Position numbers and translations under genes: made by a program. The notes beneath the pieces were generated by a model. The model ran no database searches and had not been told where the DNA came from. It was given only the letters and a program-made list of their open reading frames with translations. 64,000 bases of DNA from positions 1,307,501 to 1,371,500 of the forward strand of contig JAYKKM010000260.1 of assembly GCA_035772405.1 (NCBI GenBank), in the 5' to 3' direction. The first letter of the stretch is position 1, and every line of letters starts with the position of its first letter. This DNA is from Chrysogorgia sp. JL179-B06. Lineage: Eukaryota; Cnidaria; Anthozoa; Scleralcyonacea; Chrysogorgiidae. Below, in pieces: positions 1 through 8,823 of the stretch.

Positions 1-2
1 GT

Positions 3-380
3 TGCGAAGATGATTTAAAATTTTTAGAAACATTAGTTCAATTAAATAAAATAAAGAAAAAAGCTTTTGAAAAAAAAAAAAAGGATTTTTTACCATCGTT
101 AAAAAAATATCTTAAAGCAGATATTGATAAAAAAAATACGTTGTTAGATTCTCAATTAATTAATAAATTACAATACATTGCTAAAAATATTTTAAATAAA
201 AAAATTTCTATCCAACTTTCCAGTGATAATAAATATATTTTGAATAAGTTTTCAAAGAACAAAATAAAAGAAAAAGATTTAAAAATATTATTATCTGAGG
301 ATTTTCGTATAATCAACATATATCAAAAAGCATACAAATTACTTAACCAACAAATAAAAAAAAATGACCGAAGTAAATAA
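3..380 (+). CDS. Lysine-rich protein, C-terminal part (runs in from the left)
   Basis: The reading frame is open from the first bases of the window to a stop at 378-380, so this is the tail of a longer protein whose start lies outside. The visible part is rich in Lys, Asn and Ile, with a poly-Lys stretch encoded by an A-run near 70-82 and probable helical character. No domain is recognised. It overlaps the next gene by 17 bases and reads the same way as the protease gene, so it probably belongs to a late structural cluster. The A-run could also carry an indel. Confidence 0.5.
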   Translation, partial: CEDDLKFLETLVQLNKIKKKAFEKKKKDFLPSLKKYLKADIDKKNTLLDSQLINKLQYIAKNILNKKISIQLSSDNKYILNKFSKNKIKEKDLKILLSEDFRIINIYQKAYKLLNQQIKKNDRSK

Positions 381-1041
381 AATGCAATTAATTAATCCGA
401 GTAAATTAAATGAAATTTTAGATTTAATCAAAACTGATCATGAAAACGAAAAATTATTGCAGGGAATTAACAACAAAAATAATTTCGAACTTATTGAAAG
501 TAAAAATAAAATGAAAGACGAAATGAAAAAAGTTAATAATGATCAACGTGTCGCAGAGAGTATGGTTAGTTTTTTAAAAAGACAACAAAATATGAAAAGA
601 AAAAGTAATGAACTTGAAAATGAGGTGACCAATGATGAATCACCCGAGGTAAGGAGAACACCGACTGTGACAAGTGGTCAACAAATAAAAGAATTTCTTG
701 AAAGGAAAAAAATTAAAATTGGGGGTACAGATATAATAAAAATAAACGGTGTTGCAATAAACCATCATGATTTATTATACGATTTAACGCATAATGTCAG
801 CAAACAAAACATGTTCAATCTTACACAACAAAAGCAGGCGGCTGCTTTAAAAGAATTGAAAAAATTACATATGCCTGCCCATTATATACGAAATATAAAA
901 TTACGACAACGTTATATAAATTTGGGAAAACCCAGTCTTGCGAGTCACGAAGAACCCTCTACATCACTCACCACCCACATTCCTATACCCTCAACGCAAC
1001 CCTATACAACACAAAGAAAATGGCGACGCAAAAAGCAATGA
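364..1041 (+). CDS. Unrecognised 225-aa basic protein upstream of protease
   Basis: An ATG at 364 begins a 225-residue frame that overlaps the previous stop and, by 22 bases, the start of the protease gene. The N-terminal half is charged and probably coiled coil; the middle has a KIGG-T segment; the C-terminus is Pro/Thr-rich and then very basic (WRRKK). In adenovirus-like genomes a protease cofactor or minor capsid protein is often encoded near the protease, so a minor virion role is possible, but this is inference from position only. No family is recognised. Confidence 0.55.
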   Translation: MTEVNKMQLINPSKLNEILDLIKTDHENEKLLQGINNKNNFELIESKNKMKDEMKKVNNDQRVAESMVSFLKRQQNMKRKSNELENEVTNDESPEVRRTPTVTSGQQIKEFLERKKIKIGGTDIIKINGVAINHHDLLYDLTHNVSKQNMFNLTQQKQAAALKELKKLHMPAHYIRNIKLRQRYINLGKPSLASHEEPSTSLTTHIPIPSTQPYTTQRKWRRKKQ

Positions 1042-1472
1042 ATTTACATTGTTTTTTAACCCAATTTTTATTTACGAACGAGATTAATAAAATTTCAAAA
1101 ATAAATAAGTTTTTAAATAAATATTATTTGGGTACATTTCCTGCAAATATTTTTCCTAAAAAAATTTATTATCCCTCGTGTTGGATTTGGAATACGGATG
1201 AAGCAGATCAAAACGGTCAACATTGGATTGCTATATGGGTGGATAAAGAAAAACATATGAATTTTTTTGATAGTTTTGCTAAAGATGTCTCGTTTTATAA
1301 ACGTGAATATTGGTATGATTATAGTGTAAAAAAAGGACTAACATTTCAATATATTCAAAGTAAACAATTACAATCCAAAAATACAGCCGTGTGTGGAAAT
1401 TGGAGTTTATTATATTTATACAATCAATGTCGTAATGAATTCGAAAATAATAATAAACAAAAAAATATTTAA
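1020..1472 (+). CDS. Adenain-like cysteine protease (maturation protease)
   Basis: This 150-residue protein carries the order of catalytic residues expected of the adenovirus-type maturation protease (C5 peptidase) found in adenoviruses, adintoviruses and Polintons. His68 lies in HWIAIW, the acidic residue Asp84 in FFDSF, and the nucleophile Cys125 in AVCGNW, with a Gln-rich stretch (QSKQLQ) just before it. The family cuts capsid and core precursors during virion maturation. Length is somewhat below the usual 180-210 residues. After the stop the adjacent frame stays open to 1632, so a C-terminal extension lost by a small indel in the A-rich 1450-1470 stretch is possible. Confidence 0.85.
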   Translation: MATQKAMNLHCFLTQFLFTNEINKISKINKFLNKYYLGTFPANIFPKKIYYPSCWIWNTDEADQNGQHWIAIWVDKEKHMNFFDSFAKDVSFYKREYWYDYSVKKGLTFQYIQSKQLQSKNTAVCGNWSLLYLYNQCRNEFENNNKQKNI

Positions 1473-1726
1473 AAATGAACGTATTAAACTAAAAAACGAT
1501 ATTAAATTAAAAAAAAAAATAGAAACAATTTTAGGTCGTGTACTCGTAGGAATATATAATAAAAAATGTAAAAAAAATTGTAAGAGTAATAACAATCAGT
1601 CATGTTGTAGTTTTAATAATGCCAATTTTTAATTAAACAAAAAATTAACTTATTTACACTGTTTATATTTTTTATAAGGGTAACACTGTTACCCATATCT
1701 TTTTCTTACTAATGTTGCCGTGCTCT

Positions 1727-2029
1727 TTACCCCCCTAGGGAATGGCGGACCGCTTGACCCCAATAACCACCAAACCCTCCTTTTTGTTTTCTTTTTCTTT
1801 TTCGAATACCCGATCCACTTAGACCTTCAACTGATCGTGCCAAGGGCGTCATTAAATCATAAATATTAAAACCCCCTTTTTGTTTTCTTTTTCTTTTTCG
1901 AATACCAATTCCCAATTGATTTCCAACTAACGATCCCAAAGGTCCAAAAATATCTAGCGCACTACCCCCTTTTTGTTTCTTTTTTCTAAGGATAATTCCC
2001 CTCCTGCTTCTATATCGTCTTCTTGCCAT
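1727..2029 (-). CDS. Arg/Lys-rich core-like protein with three Gly-Gly sites
   Basis: A 100-residue, strongly basic protein that begins MARRRYRSRR. The segment KQKGG occurs three times, each after a run of Arg/Lys (IRKRKRKQKGG twice) and before a hydrophobic stretch. Adenain-family proteases cut after Gly-Gly, and the protease gene lies just upstream, so a processed DNA-condensing core peptide analogous to adenovirus mu/pX is a reasonable inference. The repeated blocks suggest internal duplication. The C-terminal part is Gly-rich. No homologue is claimed from sequence alone. Confidence 0.65.
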   Translation of the reverse strand: MARRRYRSRRGIILRKKKQKGGSALDIFGPLGSLVGNQLGIGIRKRKRKQKGGFNIYDLMTPLARSVEGLSGSGIRKRKRKQKGGFGGYWGQAVRHSLGG

Positions 2030-2157
2030 GATTTTTTAAAAAAAATTCATACACAATATACACATCCCATACTATATATACTTTTTAAAAAAAAAACGAT
2101 TTTCAACAACTCTTTTATTTTTTTTAACAAACATTTATTTTTTATTTTTACATTTAT

Positions 2158-2835
2158 TTACAAATCATAGATTATCGTTGATTCATGTGGAAATACATTG
2201 GTTCTAATTCTACAATTTTCATACCCTTTTCTACAATTATCAAATACCAAATAACCATAGGGTTTCTCATTAATTTCACTTAATACTTTATTAAATCTAT
2301 TTCTATTAATTTTTTTATTATCACATATCGTATACATATTATTATAATCGCTTAAATTTTTAAACATAACATAATATTGACTATTGACACGTAAATTTCG
2401 CAATTTATTATTACCATATGTTAAATTTTGACATGTAAAAATAACACTAATATTACGATGATGGACATCTTGAGTTGCAATATTATCTATTCTTTCAAGA
2501 TTTTCTTTTGATGATGTTGCAACTAACATGAGATCATCTAATATTATTAACGTATTTTCACGGGTATTCGTTTGTATATCGGTAATGCGGGGAATACCCT
2601 TTTGACAATCGATAAATTCAACACTAATATCTGTTTTTTCCGCAAGAACTTTTTCCATTTCAGCGTACAGAGGTTGATAAATTGAATATAAATAAACAAT
2701 TTTAACAATTGCTGGTGTAATCATAATGTTAATATTTTTCAATAATTGTAATATCCAATATGTTTTCCCACTTTGACTAGGTCCACATAACGTTAACATA
2801 AAAGGGTGTTGAAATGGTAATGAAACATTGTTCAT
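2158..2835 (-). CDS. FtsK/HerA (A32-like) genome packaging ATPase
   Basis: The 225-residue protein starts with a short beta-strand and a clear Walker A motif, LCGPSQSGKT (residues about 15-24), followed by a Walker B motif LIILDDL near residue 96 and a sensor-like stretch ending in TCQN. This is the pattern of the small A32-like packaging ATPases of Polintons, adintoviruses and virophages, which drive DNA into preformed capsids. The length is typical. The stop of the polymerase fragment lies two bases upstream of its ATG, so the two probably share transcription. Confidence 0.88.
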   Translation of the reverse strand: MNNVSLPFQHPFMLTLCGPSQSGKTYWILQLLKNINIMITPAIVKIVYLYSIYQPLYAEMEKVLAEKTDISVEFIDCQKGIPRITDIQTNTRENTLIILDDLMLVATSSKENLERIDNIATQDVHHRNISVIFTCQNLTYGNNKLRNLRVNSQYYVMFKNLSDYNNMYTICDNKKINRNRFNKVLSEINEKPYGYLVFDNCRKGYENCRIRTNVFPHESTIIYDL

Positions 2836-2836
2836 T

Positions 2837-4612
2837 TCAGTTATCTAAAAATCCAAACGGAATCGTATTAAAATTATTTTTAACAACACGTTTATTAAAT
2901 GTAAATGAAAATTTTTTTATTTCATCCTCAATAAAAATATGATTAAGTTTATCTTTACATATTTTATTGTGATATTTAATTTCGATGATCTGATCTTGAT
3001 TTTTAACACATTGTGTCAAGGATAAAAAATTCAATTTTTCTTTTATTGTTTCATTTTTTAAAGTAAAACCTTTCACATGAATACATTCCTGATTTAAATT
3101 AGTTATATACGCGTAACATTTTGGACCCGTTGAACAAAAATTTGTTATCCATTCATTTTCATTTAATTCATTCGTTAAATCTCCTAAATATTTTCCCGTT
3201 TTAACATCAGTATAATTATTTTCATCAGATATATAAATAACAGAATCTGTATCAAAATATAAAACGCGATCGTCTAATTTAACGAGTAACTCGTATAATT
3301 TCAAACGTGCATATGCAGTAACAAAACACGCAATGATTACATTTCCCGTTTTTAGAGGGGTTGTTGCATCATCAATTTTTTCATACGTACAACGTAATAA
3401 TGTTTCGTTTATAAATTCCATCGATGTTAATTTTTTACTTTTATCATTGGCAATATTTAATAATTCTTCATAATCGTTTAAAAAACACACTTGTGTATTA
3501 TTTTCGTTTTGAGCAAATTTTCCCCATAACGAATTTAAAAATGTTTTTGCAATAGTTCTTAATCCGGGATTTTTCTCTATTTTGTCTTTATCTAAAAAAA
3601 CATTTTCATTTTTTAAATAATCATTACAATACTGTTTAATTTTATCATCATTTTTACTTCCATCTGCGTTCAAACAATCCGTAGGAATTCCCGAAGATTC
3701 TTGTTTGATTTTTAAAAATTGATTTACGTATTGTGAAAAGATTTTTTCTTTGCATTCAAAATGATATATTTCGTAAAGAGCAATTATTTTATATCCCTTA
3801 TCTATAGCAACATTAATCTCAACACTAGTCCAAGTGCCCGTCAAGTATCGATCGCTTTCATTATGTTCACATTTATTACATTTATCCACAGCACATTTAT
3901 AACATAATGGAAATAATAATTTCCCATCTATTCTAACAGGTAAAACAGGAAAGTAAATATTTCGAGGAGGTGCAATACAACATTTTACTAAACCAAATAT
4001 GTCCTTGATTTTTATTTTATTACAATCTTTCCCCAGTAAAATAGTAGGATGACCCACAGGAAAATCATAATTTTTTTGTACATCAGGGTATAGCGATGTA
4101 AAATCTACGTAACTTATTCGTTCGTTGGGTTTTGTTTCTTTAAATAAACATACGGGGGAAGTTCGCCCCCCATATAATGCGTCACGTGGTGTTAAAGGAG
4201 TAAACGGATAAAATTTTCTTTTCTTTTCAATTAATTGTTTCTGTGTATATTTTTTTTCTTCTAAATAATCACATTCCCACATCTCGATTAATTTGTAACC
4301 GGCATTTTTTATTGTCCAAGAAAAACGTTGCGTATTTGCATATAAATTACTAAATTTTTCGTTTGTAAGAACGTTTAATGCATAGGGGTCGAAACATTTG
4401 GGACATCCGTGATAAAAACAACCATGAAATTGATATATCGTATCAATATAAAAACCATCGACAAAACGTCCTAGAATTTTTTTCTCCCCATTTTGTGAAC
4501 AGATATATTCTAAATTTCCTCCTATTTCTCGATTAATTTCATCTAACCAATCAATAGCAATTAAACTCTGTTTTACCCCCCCTCTATACCCCGAAGCAGG
4601 AATAATTCCCAC
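2837..4612 (-). CDS. Protein-primed DNA polymerase B, palm/thumb half (frameshifted)
   Basis: This frame holds the polymerase core: motif A VDFTSLYP, motif B with FLNSLWGKFAQ and motif C FDTDSVIYI, as in the protein-primed family B polymerases of Polintons, adintoviruses and adenoviruses. A Cys-rich zinc-binding-like insert (CYKCAVDKCNKC) lies between motifs A and B. There is no ATG at its start; the exonuclease half ends only 12 bases upstream in another frame. The break falls at a run of ten T at 4617-4626, so this is the second half of one gene interrupted by a frameshift, by decay or by sequencing error. Confidence 0.88.
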   Translation of the reverse strand: MGIIPASGYRGGVKQSLIAIDWLDEINREIGGNLEYICSQNGEKKILGRFVDGFYIDTIYQFHGCFYHGCPKCFDPYALNVLTNEKFSNLYANTQRFSWTIKNAGYKLIEMWECDYLEEKKYTQKQLIEKKRKFYPFTPLTPRDALYGGRTSPVCLFKETKPNERISYVDFTSLYPDVQKNYDFPVGHPTILLGKDCNKIKIKDIFGLVKCCIAPPRNIYFPVLPVRIDGKLLFPLCYKCAVDKCNKCEHNESDRYLTGTWTSVEINVAIDKGYKIIALYEIYHFECKEKIFSQYVNQFLKIKQESSGIPTDCLNADGSKNDDKIKQYCNDYLKNENVFLDKDKIEKNPGLRTIAKTFLNSLWGKFAQNENNTQVCFLNDYEELLNIANDKSKKLTSMEFINETLLRCTYEKIDDATTPLKTGNVIIACFVTAYARLKLYELLVKLDDRVLYFDTDSVIYISDENNYTDVKTGKYLGDLTNELNENEWITNFCSTGPKCYAYITNLNQECIHVKGFTLKNETIKEKLNFLSLTQCVKNQDQIIEIKYHNKICKDKLNHIFIEDEIKKFSFTFNKRVVKNNFNTIPFGFLDN

Positions 4613-4624
4613 ACAATTTTTTTT

Positions 4625-6703
4625 TTAAAAATTAAGTCTATACACTTTCAAAGCTAAACTAGCAATCGTAATACAATTCTTTGCATAAAAGGGGGTGATA
4701 TGACCTATGGTCCCGATCATTGTAGAAAATTTAACACATCCCTTTCTTAAAATATCTACATCACTACAACAATAATAATAAATCTCTTTACGAAATATAT
4801 ATTTCTCTTTCTTTTTTTCTAAATACCATTTTTCAAATTCATTAAGTGTTGCTGTATTCATATGTTGCGTATCAAAAAATTTCCGATCTACAATGTCACC
4901 CTCATAAGTTAAATCGTAAAATTCATAAGGATGAAATCCCTTGCATTCCCCTTGAAGATCCATTGCTTTTGGAATATCGGCTAATTTCATACTAAAAAAC
5001 AAATAACTATCGAGGATTCTAATATTTTGTTCTTTAATTATTAAACTCATTATTTTAGTACCGTTCATTATAGTATTCGGTATTATCTGTTTTATTTCTA
5101 AAAGATATTTTAAAATAAAAATAGTATCAAATCTACCCCCGTTATGCGCTATCCAAACGGAATTTGTTTGTTCAAACATAAATTCACATAAAGTTTCAAT
5201 AACATTGTTATCAAAAATAAATTGTCTATTCCCACAACAACTAACTTTTTCAATAGTATTATCGATAATTTCTTGATCCTTTTTTTCAAATATTTTTGTT
5301 TTTTTAAATTCAATATGTTGACATTTTTTACATACCTTTTGGACAATACAATAAAACGGTACGAGCAATTTAGTTTCGGTTACTTTTGTTTCAAAATCAA
5401 AAAAAAATAAAGTGGGTTCACTTTCTTTCCCCTTGTTATATTCAAGTGAAAGGGGTTTCACGTAACAAAAATGAGGTTGTTTCATGTATTTATCACAATG
5501 AAAACAAAATCGTTTGCTACAATCATGTTTAACTGTTTTATTAGAAAAAATGAAAAAGAATCGAGGACAAATTTTGTTACAGGTTTTACAATATTGACAC
5601 GGTGTTAAACGATCATAATTACTTTGAGAGGGTTTAAAAATTTTATTTGTTAAATGATTTGTAAAACAATTTTCATCATAAAAAATTATATCACAACTGG
5701 TACAAATAAGTTTATTATTTTTATCTTTACACTTATTCGGATATTTATAACATCGTAAACAAGTTAAATTATTTGTAGTACATAGGTGATTATCGACATA
5801 TTCATGACGTGTAAAATAACTCATACATTTAACACAAAAAGAACTGGTGCTGAGTTTAGAAAATTCCTTTATGCTTAAGACTACATCGTAATGATTATTA
5901 TTTAACCATAAACATACAATTTCATTAGTTAATTTAATAAGATTACCTTCACTATCAGTTCGTGAATCATAAATTATATTATCAGAATGAGTGTCAGCAT
6001 ACACTAACAAATCAACACCCTGTTTTTTTAAATAATTATTATATACAAAATGAAACTGTGTGGCATCAACATTACCCGCGGGTATCCCACATTCTCGATA
6101 TACATTTCGAATTTCTTCACACGTAAATAAATCATCCACGGGTTTATTGGGTTTTCTTTTCATTATAAAATATTTATAGTCTTGTTTTAAAAATGATAAA
6201 CCTACTAATATTGCTAAAGCAAAACAGCAATCTTTCACTGTACGAAATAATACATGGCTAAGAATATAAAATACCCCCGTGCGAAATTTACGGCCATATT
6301 TTTTTACATTACTTTTCACACCGCCTTTATCTGTAGCATTTCCCTTATTCAAACTATTATAAATACTTTTTTTCCTTAATACACTATTTTTTTTTTTATT
6401 TGTACTTATTCCCGCAGGAAACGTTTGAACAATTACTTTACTATTCCAACCATTAGCTATTATTTCTTTATTACTCTGCATAAATTTTTCCATAATATTT
6501 AAGAAATATTTAACGTCAAAGTCTTTCACGGGTAAAACGGCTGTAGAGAAAAAACTTTTTGGCGCATTACTAAAGATAAATCTAACATAATCATCATCAC
6601 TTTTTACATTTGCCCGTGCAATGTTAATTAAATAAGAAAAAACCAACGATAACGATTGAATAAAACTAATAAAATTAACCGTTTTTGCCCGTGATACATC
6701 CAA
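4625..6703 (-). CDS. Protein-primed DNA polymerase B, exonuclease half (frameshifted)
   Basis: This 692-residue frame contains the 3'-5' proofreading exonuclease motifs in order: ExoI FFFDFET, ExoII AHNGGRFDT and ExoIII CCSDVDIL. Before them lie many CxxC/CxxH pairs, a Cys-rich region of the kind seen ahead of the exonuclease in large Polinton-like polymerases. A hydrophobic stretch is seen near the N-terminus. The first codon is TTG and the frame reaches a TAG further upstream without an ATG, while an overlapping small frame at 6726-6878 supplies an ATG, so the true N-terminus may be shifted. The downstream half is at 2837-4612. Confidence 0.85.
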   Translation of the reverse strand: MDVSRAKTVNFISFIQSLSLVFSYLINIARANVKSDDDYVRFIFSNAPKSFFSTAVLPVKDFDVKYFLNIMEKFMQSNKEIIANGWNSKVIVQTFPAGISTNKKKNSVLRKKSIYNSLNKGNATDKGGVKSNVKKYGRKFRTGVFYILSHVLFRTVKDCCFALAILVGLSFLKQDYKYFIMKRKPNKPVDDLFTCEEIRNVYRECGIPAGNVDATQFHFVYNNYLKKQGVDLLVYADTHSDNIIYDSRTDSEGNLIKLTNEIVCLWLNNNHYDVVLSIKEFSKLSTSSFCVKCMSYFTRHEYVDNHLCTTNNLTCLRCYKYPNKCKDKNNKLICTSCDIIFYDENCFTNHLTNKIFKPSQSNYDRLTPCQYCKTCNKICPRFFFIFSNKTVKHDCSKRFCFHCDKYMKQPHFCYVKPLSLEYNKGKESEPTLFFFDFETKVTETKLLVPFYCIVQKVCKKCQHIEFKKTKIFEKKDQEIIDNTIEKVSCCGNRQFIFDNNVIETLCEFMFEQTNSVWIAHNGGRFDTIFILKYLLEIKQIIPNTIMNGTKIMSLIIKEQNIRILDSYLFFSMKLADIPKAMDLQGECKGFHPYEFYDLTYEGDIVDRKFFDTQHMNTATLNEFEKWYLEKKKEKYIFRKEIYYYCCSDVDILRKGCVKFSTMIGTIGHITPFYAKNCITIASLALKVYRLNF

Positions 6704-6725
6704 AGAAAAATGTTGTTCAGTGACT

Positions 6726-6878
6726 TTAAATTTTTCTACTAATAGTTTCTACATGATTAACAGAAAAATAATCGTCTATTTTATCATTTTTCTTACTTTC
6801 TTTTTTCTTATTAAATAAACTTACAATTTTATCTATATCTTTTTGACTATATTTTAATTTTTTCTGATCATCATTCAT
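6726..6878 (-). CDS. Small Lys-rich frame, possible N-terminus of the polymerase
   Basis: A 50-codon frame starting MNDDQKKLKYSQ and ending after ETISRKI. It overlaps the open region upstream of the polymerase exonuclease frame, and the two frames differ by one base near an A-run at about 6730. It could be the true start of the polymerase separated by an indel, or an independent small protein. Its ATG overlaps the stop of the next gene upstream (6871-7041). No domain is visible. Confidence 0.4.
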   Translation of the reverse strand: MNDDQKKLKYSQKDIDKIVSLFNKKKESKKNDKIDDYFSVNHVETISRKI

Positions 6879-7041
6879 CTTCTTTTTTTTTTCTAAAACA
6901 AGAAAAACATGCCGTTTTATTTTTATTTATGTTTTCGTCTTCACCATCAACACGATCAATAGTAACATCGTATGAATCCTGTATATTAATACATGTCAAC
7001 GTAAGTATAGGAGGGATTTTTTTTGAGAATAAAGAACCCAT
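6871..7041 (-). CDS. 56-aa myristoylation-type protein (MGSLFSKK)
   Basis: The ATG at 7039-7041 opens a 56-residue frame that begins MGSLFSKK. Gly2 followed by Ser6 and then Lys fits the N-myristoylation consensus, so the protein probably attaches to membranes. The C-terminus has a CFSCF cluster followed by a Lys/Glu tail, a possible palmitoylation or metal site. Its end overlaps the start of the next frame. Both Polintons further right also encode a small MG-start protein with Ser at position 6, which supports a shared role. The function is unknown. Confidence 0.55.
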   Translation of the reverse strand: MGSLFSKKIPPILTLTCINIQDSYDVTIDRVDGEDENINKNKTACFSCFRKKKEDE

Positions 7042-7081
7042 TTAAAAAAAACTAAAACAAAAAAAAGAGAGTAAAAAAAAT

Positions 7082-7396
7082 ATGAGTGAAATTGTGTATA
7101 TTGAAATTTATTTACAAGCATCTAACTCACCTTATATCGGATATGAAATTCAAGATAATGATCCTTCAATATTATTTTCGCCGTATCTTTTAAGGGAGTG
7201 TTTACTAAATTTTACAGAAGATAAAGAAAAGATAATCCCTATTTCATCAAAGATTTTAAAACAAAGAATAACAGACTTAAAAAAAGAAATATACAACTGT
7301 CCCGAAGATATTATCTATAAAGTTGAATGTTTGGTAAATTTTATTCAGACCCATGAAAAAAATAATGATTATTTAGGAATAAAAACTATATTTTAA
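7082..7396 (+). CDS. Unrecognised 104-aa protein
   Basis: The ATG at 7082 follows a purine-rich, A-rich leader and opens a 104-residue acidic protein beginning MSEIVYIEIYLQ. It has predicted alternating strand and helix and no recognised motif. It is divergent from the MGSLFS gene, with about 40 bases between the start codons, so the short gap should hold promoters for both directions. The SET-domain gene begins six bases after its stop in the same direction. Confidence 0.5.
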   Translation: MSEIVYIEIYLQASNSPYIGYEIQDNDPSILFSPYLLRECLLNFTEDKEKIIPISSKILKQRITDLKKEIYNCPEDIIYKVECLVNFIQTHEKNNDYLGIKTIF

Positions 7397-7402
7397 AACA
7401 AA

Positions 7403-7955
7403 ATGGTAAGAGTTAAGTTACCGCGAAAAAAAAGACGCAATGATAAATCTCAAAGTATACGTCACGTTCTTCAATGTAGAAGTAATACCCTAAAAAAAAA
7501 TAAGATGTCGTAAACGAACAGCAAAAACAAAAAAATGTTGAATTCATTTAGCAAAACAAAATAACTTACGTATCAAGAAATCAACGATCCCAAATGCGGG
7601 TGAAGGATTATTTGCTTGGAAAAAACCTTTTAAACCCGATCGTAATATTTCTTATTACACGGGGCAAAAAACAACACAGTCCAAATTGGATCGTAAATAT
7701 GGTAAAAACACAAATGCTGTATATAGTATTTGTAACGATGCAAACACTTGTATCGATGCTTATTTGACAACTCACGCCGCAGCACGTTTTGCGAATAATG
7801 GGAAAACCGGTTCTATATATAAAAATAATTCCGATTTTGTTTACGATCCCAATAATAAAAAAATGTATTTAGAAAGTATAAAACATATAAAAGCCCATGA
7901 AGAAATTTTTGCAGACTATGGGGATAACTATTGGGCGAGAAAACAACCTTCATAA
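7403..7955 (+). pseudogene. SET-domain lysine methyltransferase, interrupted
   Basis: An ATG at 7403 starts a basic frame (MVRVKLPRKKRR) that stops at 7513. After A-runs at 7492-7500 and 7529-7535 and a TGA at 7539, a frame open from 7542 to 7955 encodes a compact SET domain: IPNAGEGLFAW (start motif), a central ARFANNGK, where most SET enzymes have NHS, and EEIFADYGDNYW near the end. SET proteins methylate lysine, usually on histones; small viral versions are known. The frame breaks suggest indels or decay. The C-terminal frame alone has no upstream ATG. Confidence 0.75.
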
Positions 7956-7957
7956 CA

Positions 7958-8209
7958 ATGGTAGGAAGAATAAGAGAATTACGGGGTGGTGATTTTAAGG
8001 GGAAAAAAAGGCAACGTGGAGGAAATAAAACAGTCAATAAATACGGCAAACTTTTTATAAACGATTTTAAAAAAGAGCTTAAAAAAAAAGCTAAAGTAGT
8101 AAAAATTATTGCAAAACTAGGAACGAAAAAAATCAAAAGACAATTTCAAAAAGGAGGAATTGTATATCATAAACCCAGAAACCATGTTGAAAAGTTTTTA
8201 ATGTATTAA
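7958..8209 (+). CDS. Basic protein with Gly-Gly sites (core or minor capsid precursor)
   Basis: The ATG at 7958 lies three bases after the SET stop and opens an 83-residue, very basic protein. Gly-Gly occurs three times, at ELRGG-D, RQRGG-N and QKGG-I; the first fits the (M/I/L)xGG adenain site and the other two resemble the QKGG sites in the protein at 1727-2029. A Lys-rich amphipathic stretch lies between them. A protease-processed DNA-binding core or membrane-active peptide is the best guess from known adenovirus biology. Confidence 0.6.
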   Translation: MVGRIRELRGGDFKGKKRQRGGNKTVNKYGKLFINDFKKELKKKAKVVKIIAKLGTKKIKRQFQKGGIVYHKPRNHVEKFLMY

Positions 8210-8233
8210 TTTTTTTAAAATAAAAACATACAT

Positions 8234-8719
8234 TCAGTGTATTATTTCGTTACATAAGAGGTTATTGTCCATTGAATATTTTTCTACATTATAAGCTCTT
8301 ATTTCATTAAAATTTACACTGATGAAATTAGGGTAATCCACATTACATTCGCATTCCCCTTTACATTTTTTACAAGTGTATTTTATAGTTTTATTATAAA
8401 CTAAAAAATCATAATATAATGCTGTAATACTCCTAAAACACTCATAACTAAAACAATGTTTTCTATCATAATCTAGTATCTTTAAATATTCTCCAATTCC
8501 TTTGTCGTTGATACGTGGGAGTCGGTTATCATTCCATGCTTCACATATTTTACGAAGAAATTCATAACATTCTTCTGGAATATCGTGTTCCTCATGATGT
8601 ATAACATACATTTTGGGATTTTTTGAACGTTCTACTTCCAGTATAAATTTATACCGTACATATGCTTCATAATCAGCAATAGATATTAGTAGATGATATC
8701 TTGATTTTTCAATTTCCAC
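8234..8719 (-). CDS. Unrecognised protein with Cys cluster, N-terminus shifted
   Basis: This frame of 161 codons starts with GTG and has no ATG; the upstream frame is open through a run of eight A (plus strand 8737-8744). A small ATG frame at 8728-8823 ends next to it and probably supplies its start across an indel. A Cys cluster, CKKCKGECEC, near residue 128 may bind zinc. The rest is charged and helical. Function unknown. Confidence 0.5.
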   Translation of the reverse strand: MEIEKSRYHLLISIADYEAYVRYKFILEVERSKNPKMYVIHHEEHDIPEECYEFLRKICEAWNDNRLPRINDKGIGEYLKILDYDRKHCFSYECFRSITALYYDFLVYNKTIKYTCKKCKGECECNVDYPNFISVNFNEIRAYNVEKYSMDNNLLCNEIIH

Positions 8720-8727
8720 ACTTCCTA

Positions 8728-8823
8728 CTAAATACCAAAAAAAACGGATTCCACATAACTATATTGTGTTAAATCATGATAAATCTTATATCCCTCTTGA
8801 TTTTGTACGCGCTGAAACTCCAT
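8728..8823 (-). CDS. 31-aa frame, probable start of the 8234-8719 gene
   Basis: An ATG at 8821-8823 gives 31 residues beginning MEFQRVQNQEGYK and ending at a TAG just past the homopolymer at 8737-8744. The next frame over continues without a stop into the 8234-8719 protein. The simplest reading is one gene broken by a one-base indel in the homopolymer. Confidence 0.4.
   Translation of the reverse strand: MEFQRVQNQEGYKIYHDLTQYSYVESVFFGI

Noticed and set aside
1393..1632. 79-aa protein overlapping the protease end
   Set aside because: It starts inside the protease in another frame at a conserved region; it is at best a shifted C-terminal extension and is mentioned there.
4600..4640. Programmed ribosomal frameshift in the polymerase
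   Set aside because: No downstream structure stands out, and the site is a homopolymer like several other breaks in the same block, so indel is more likely.
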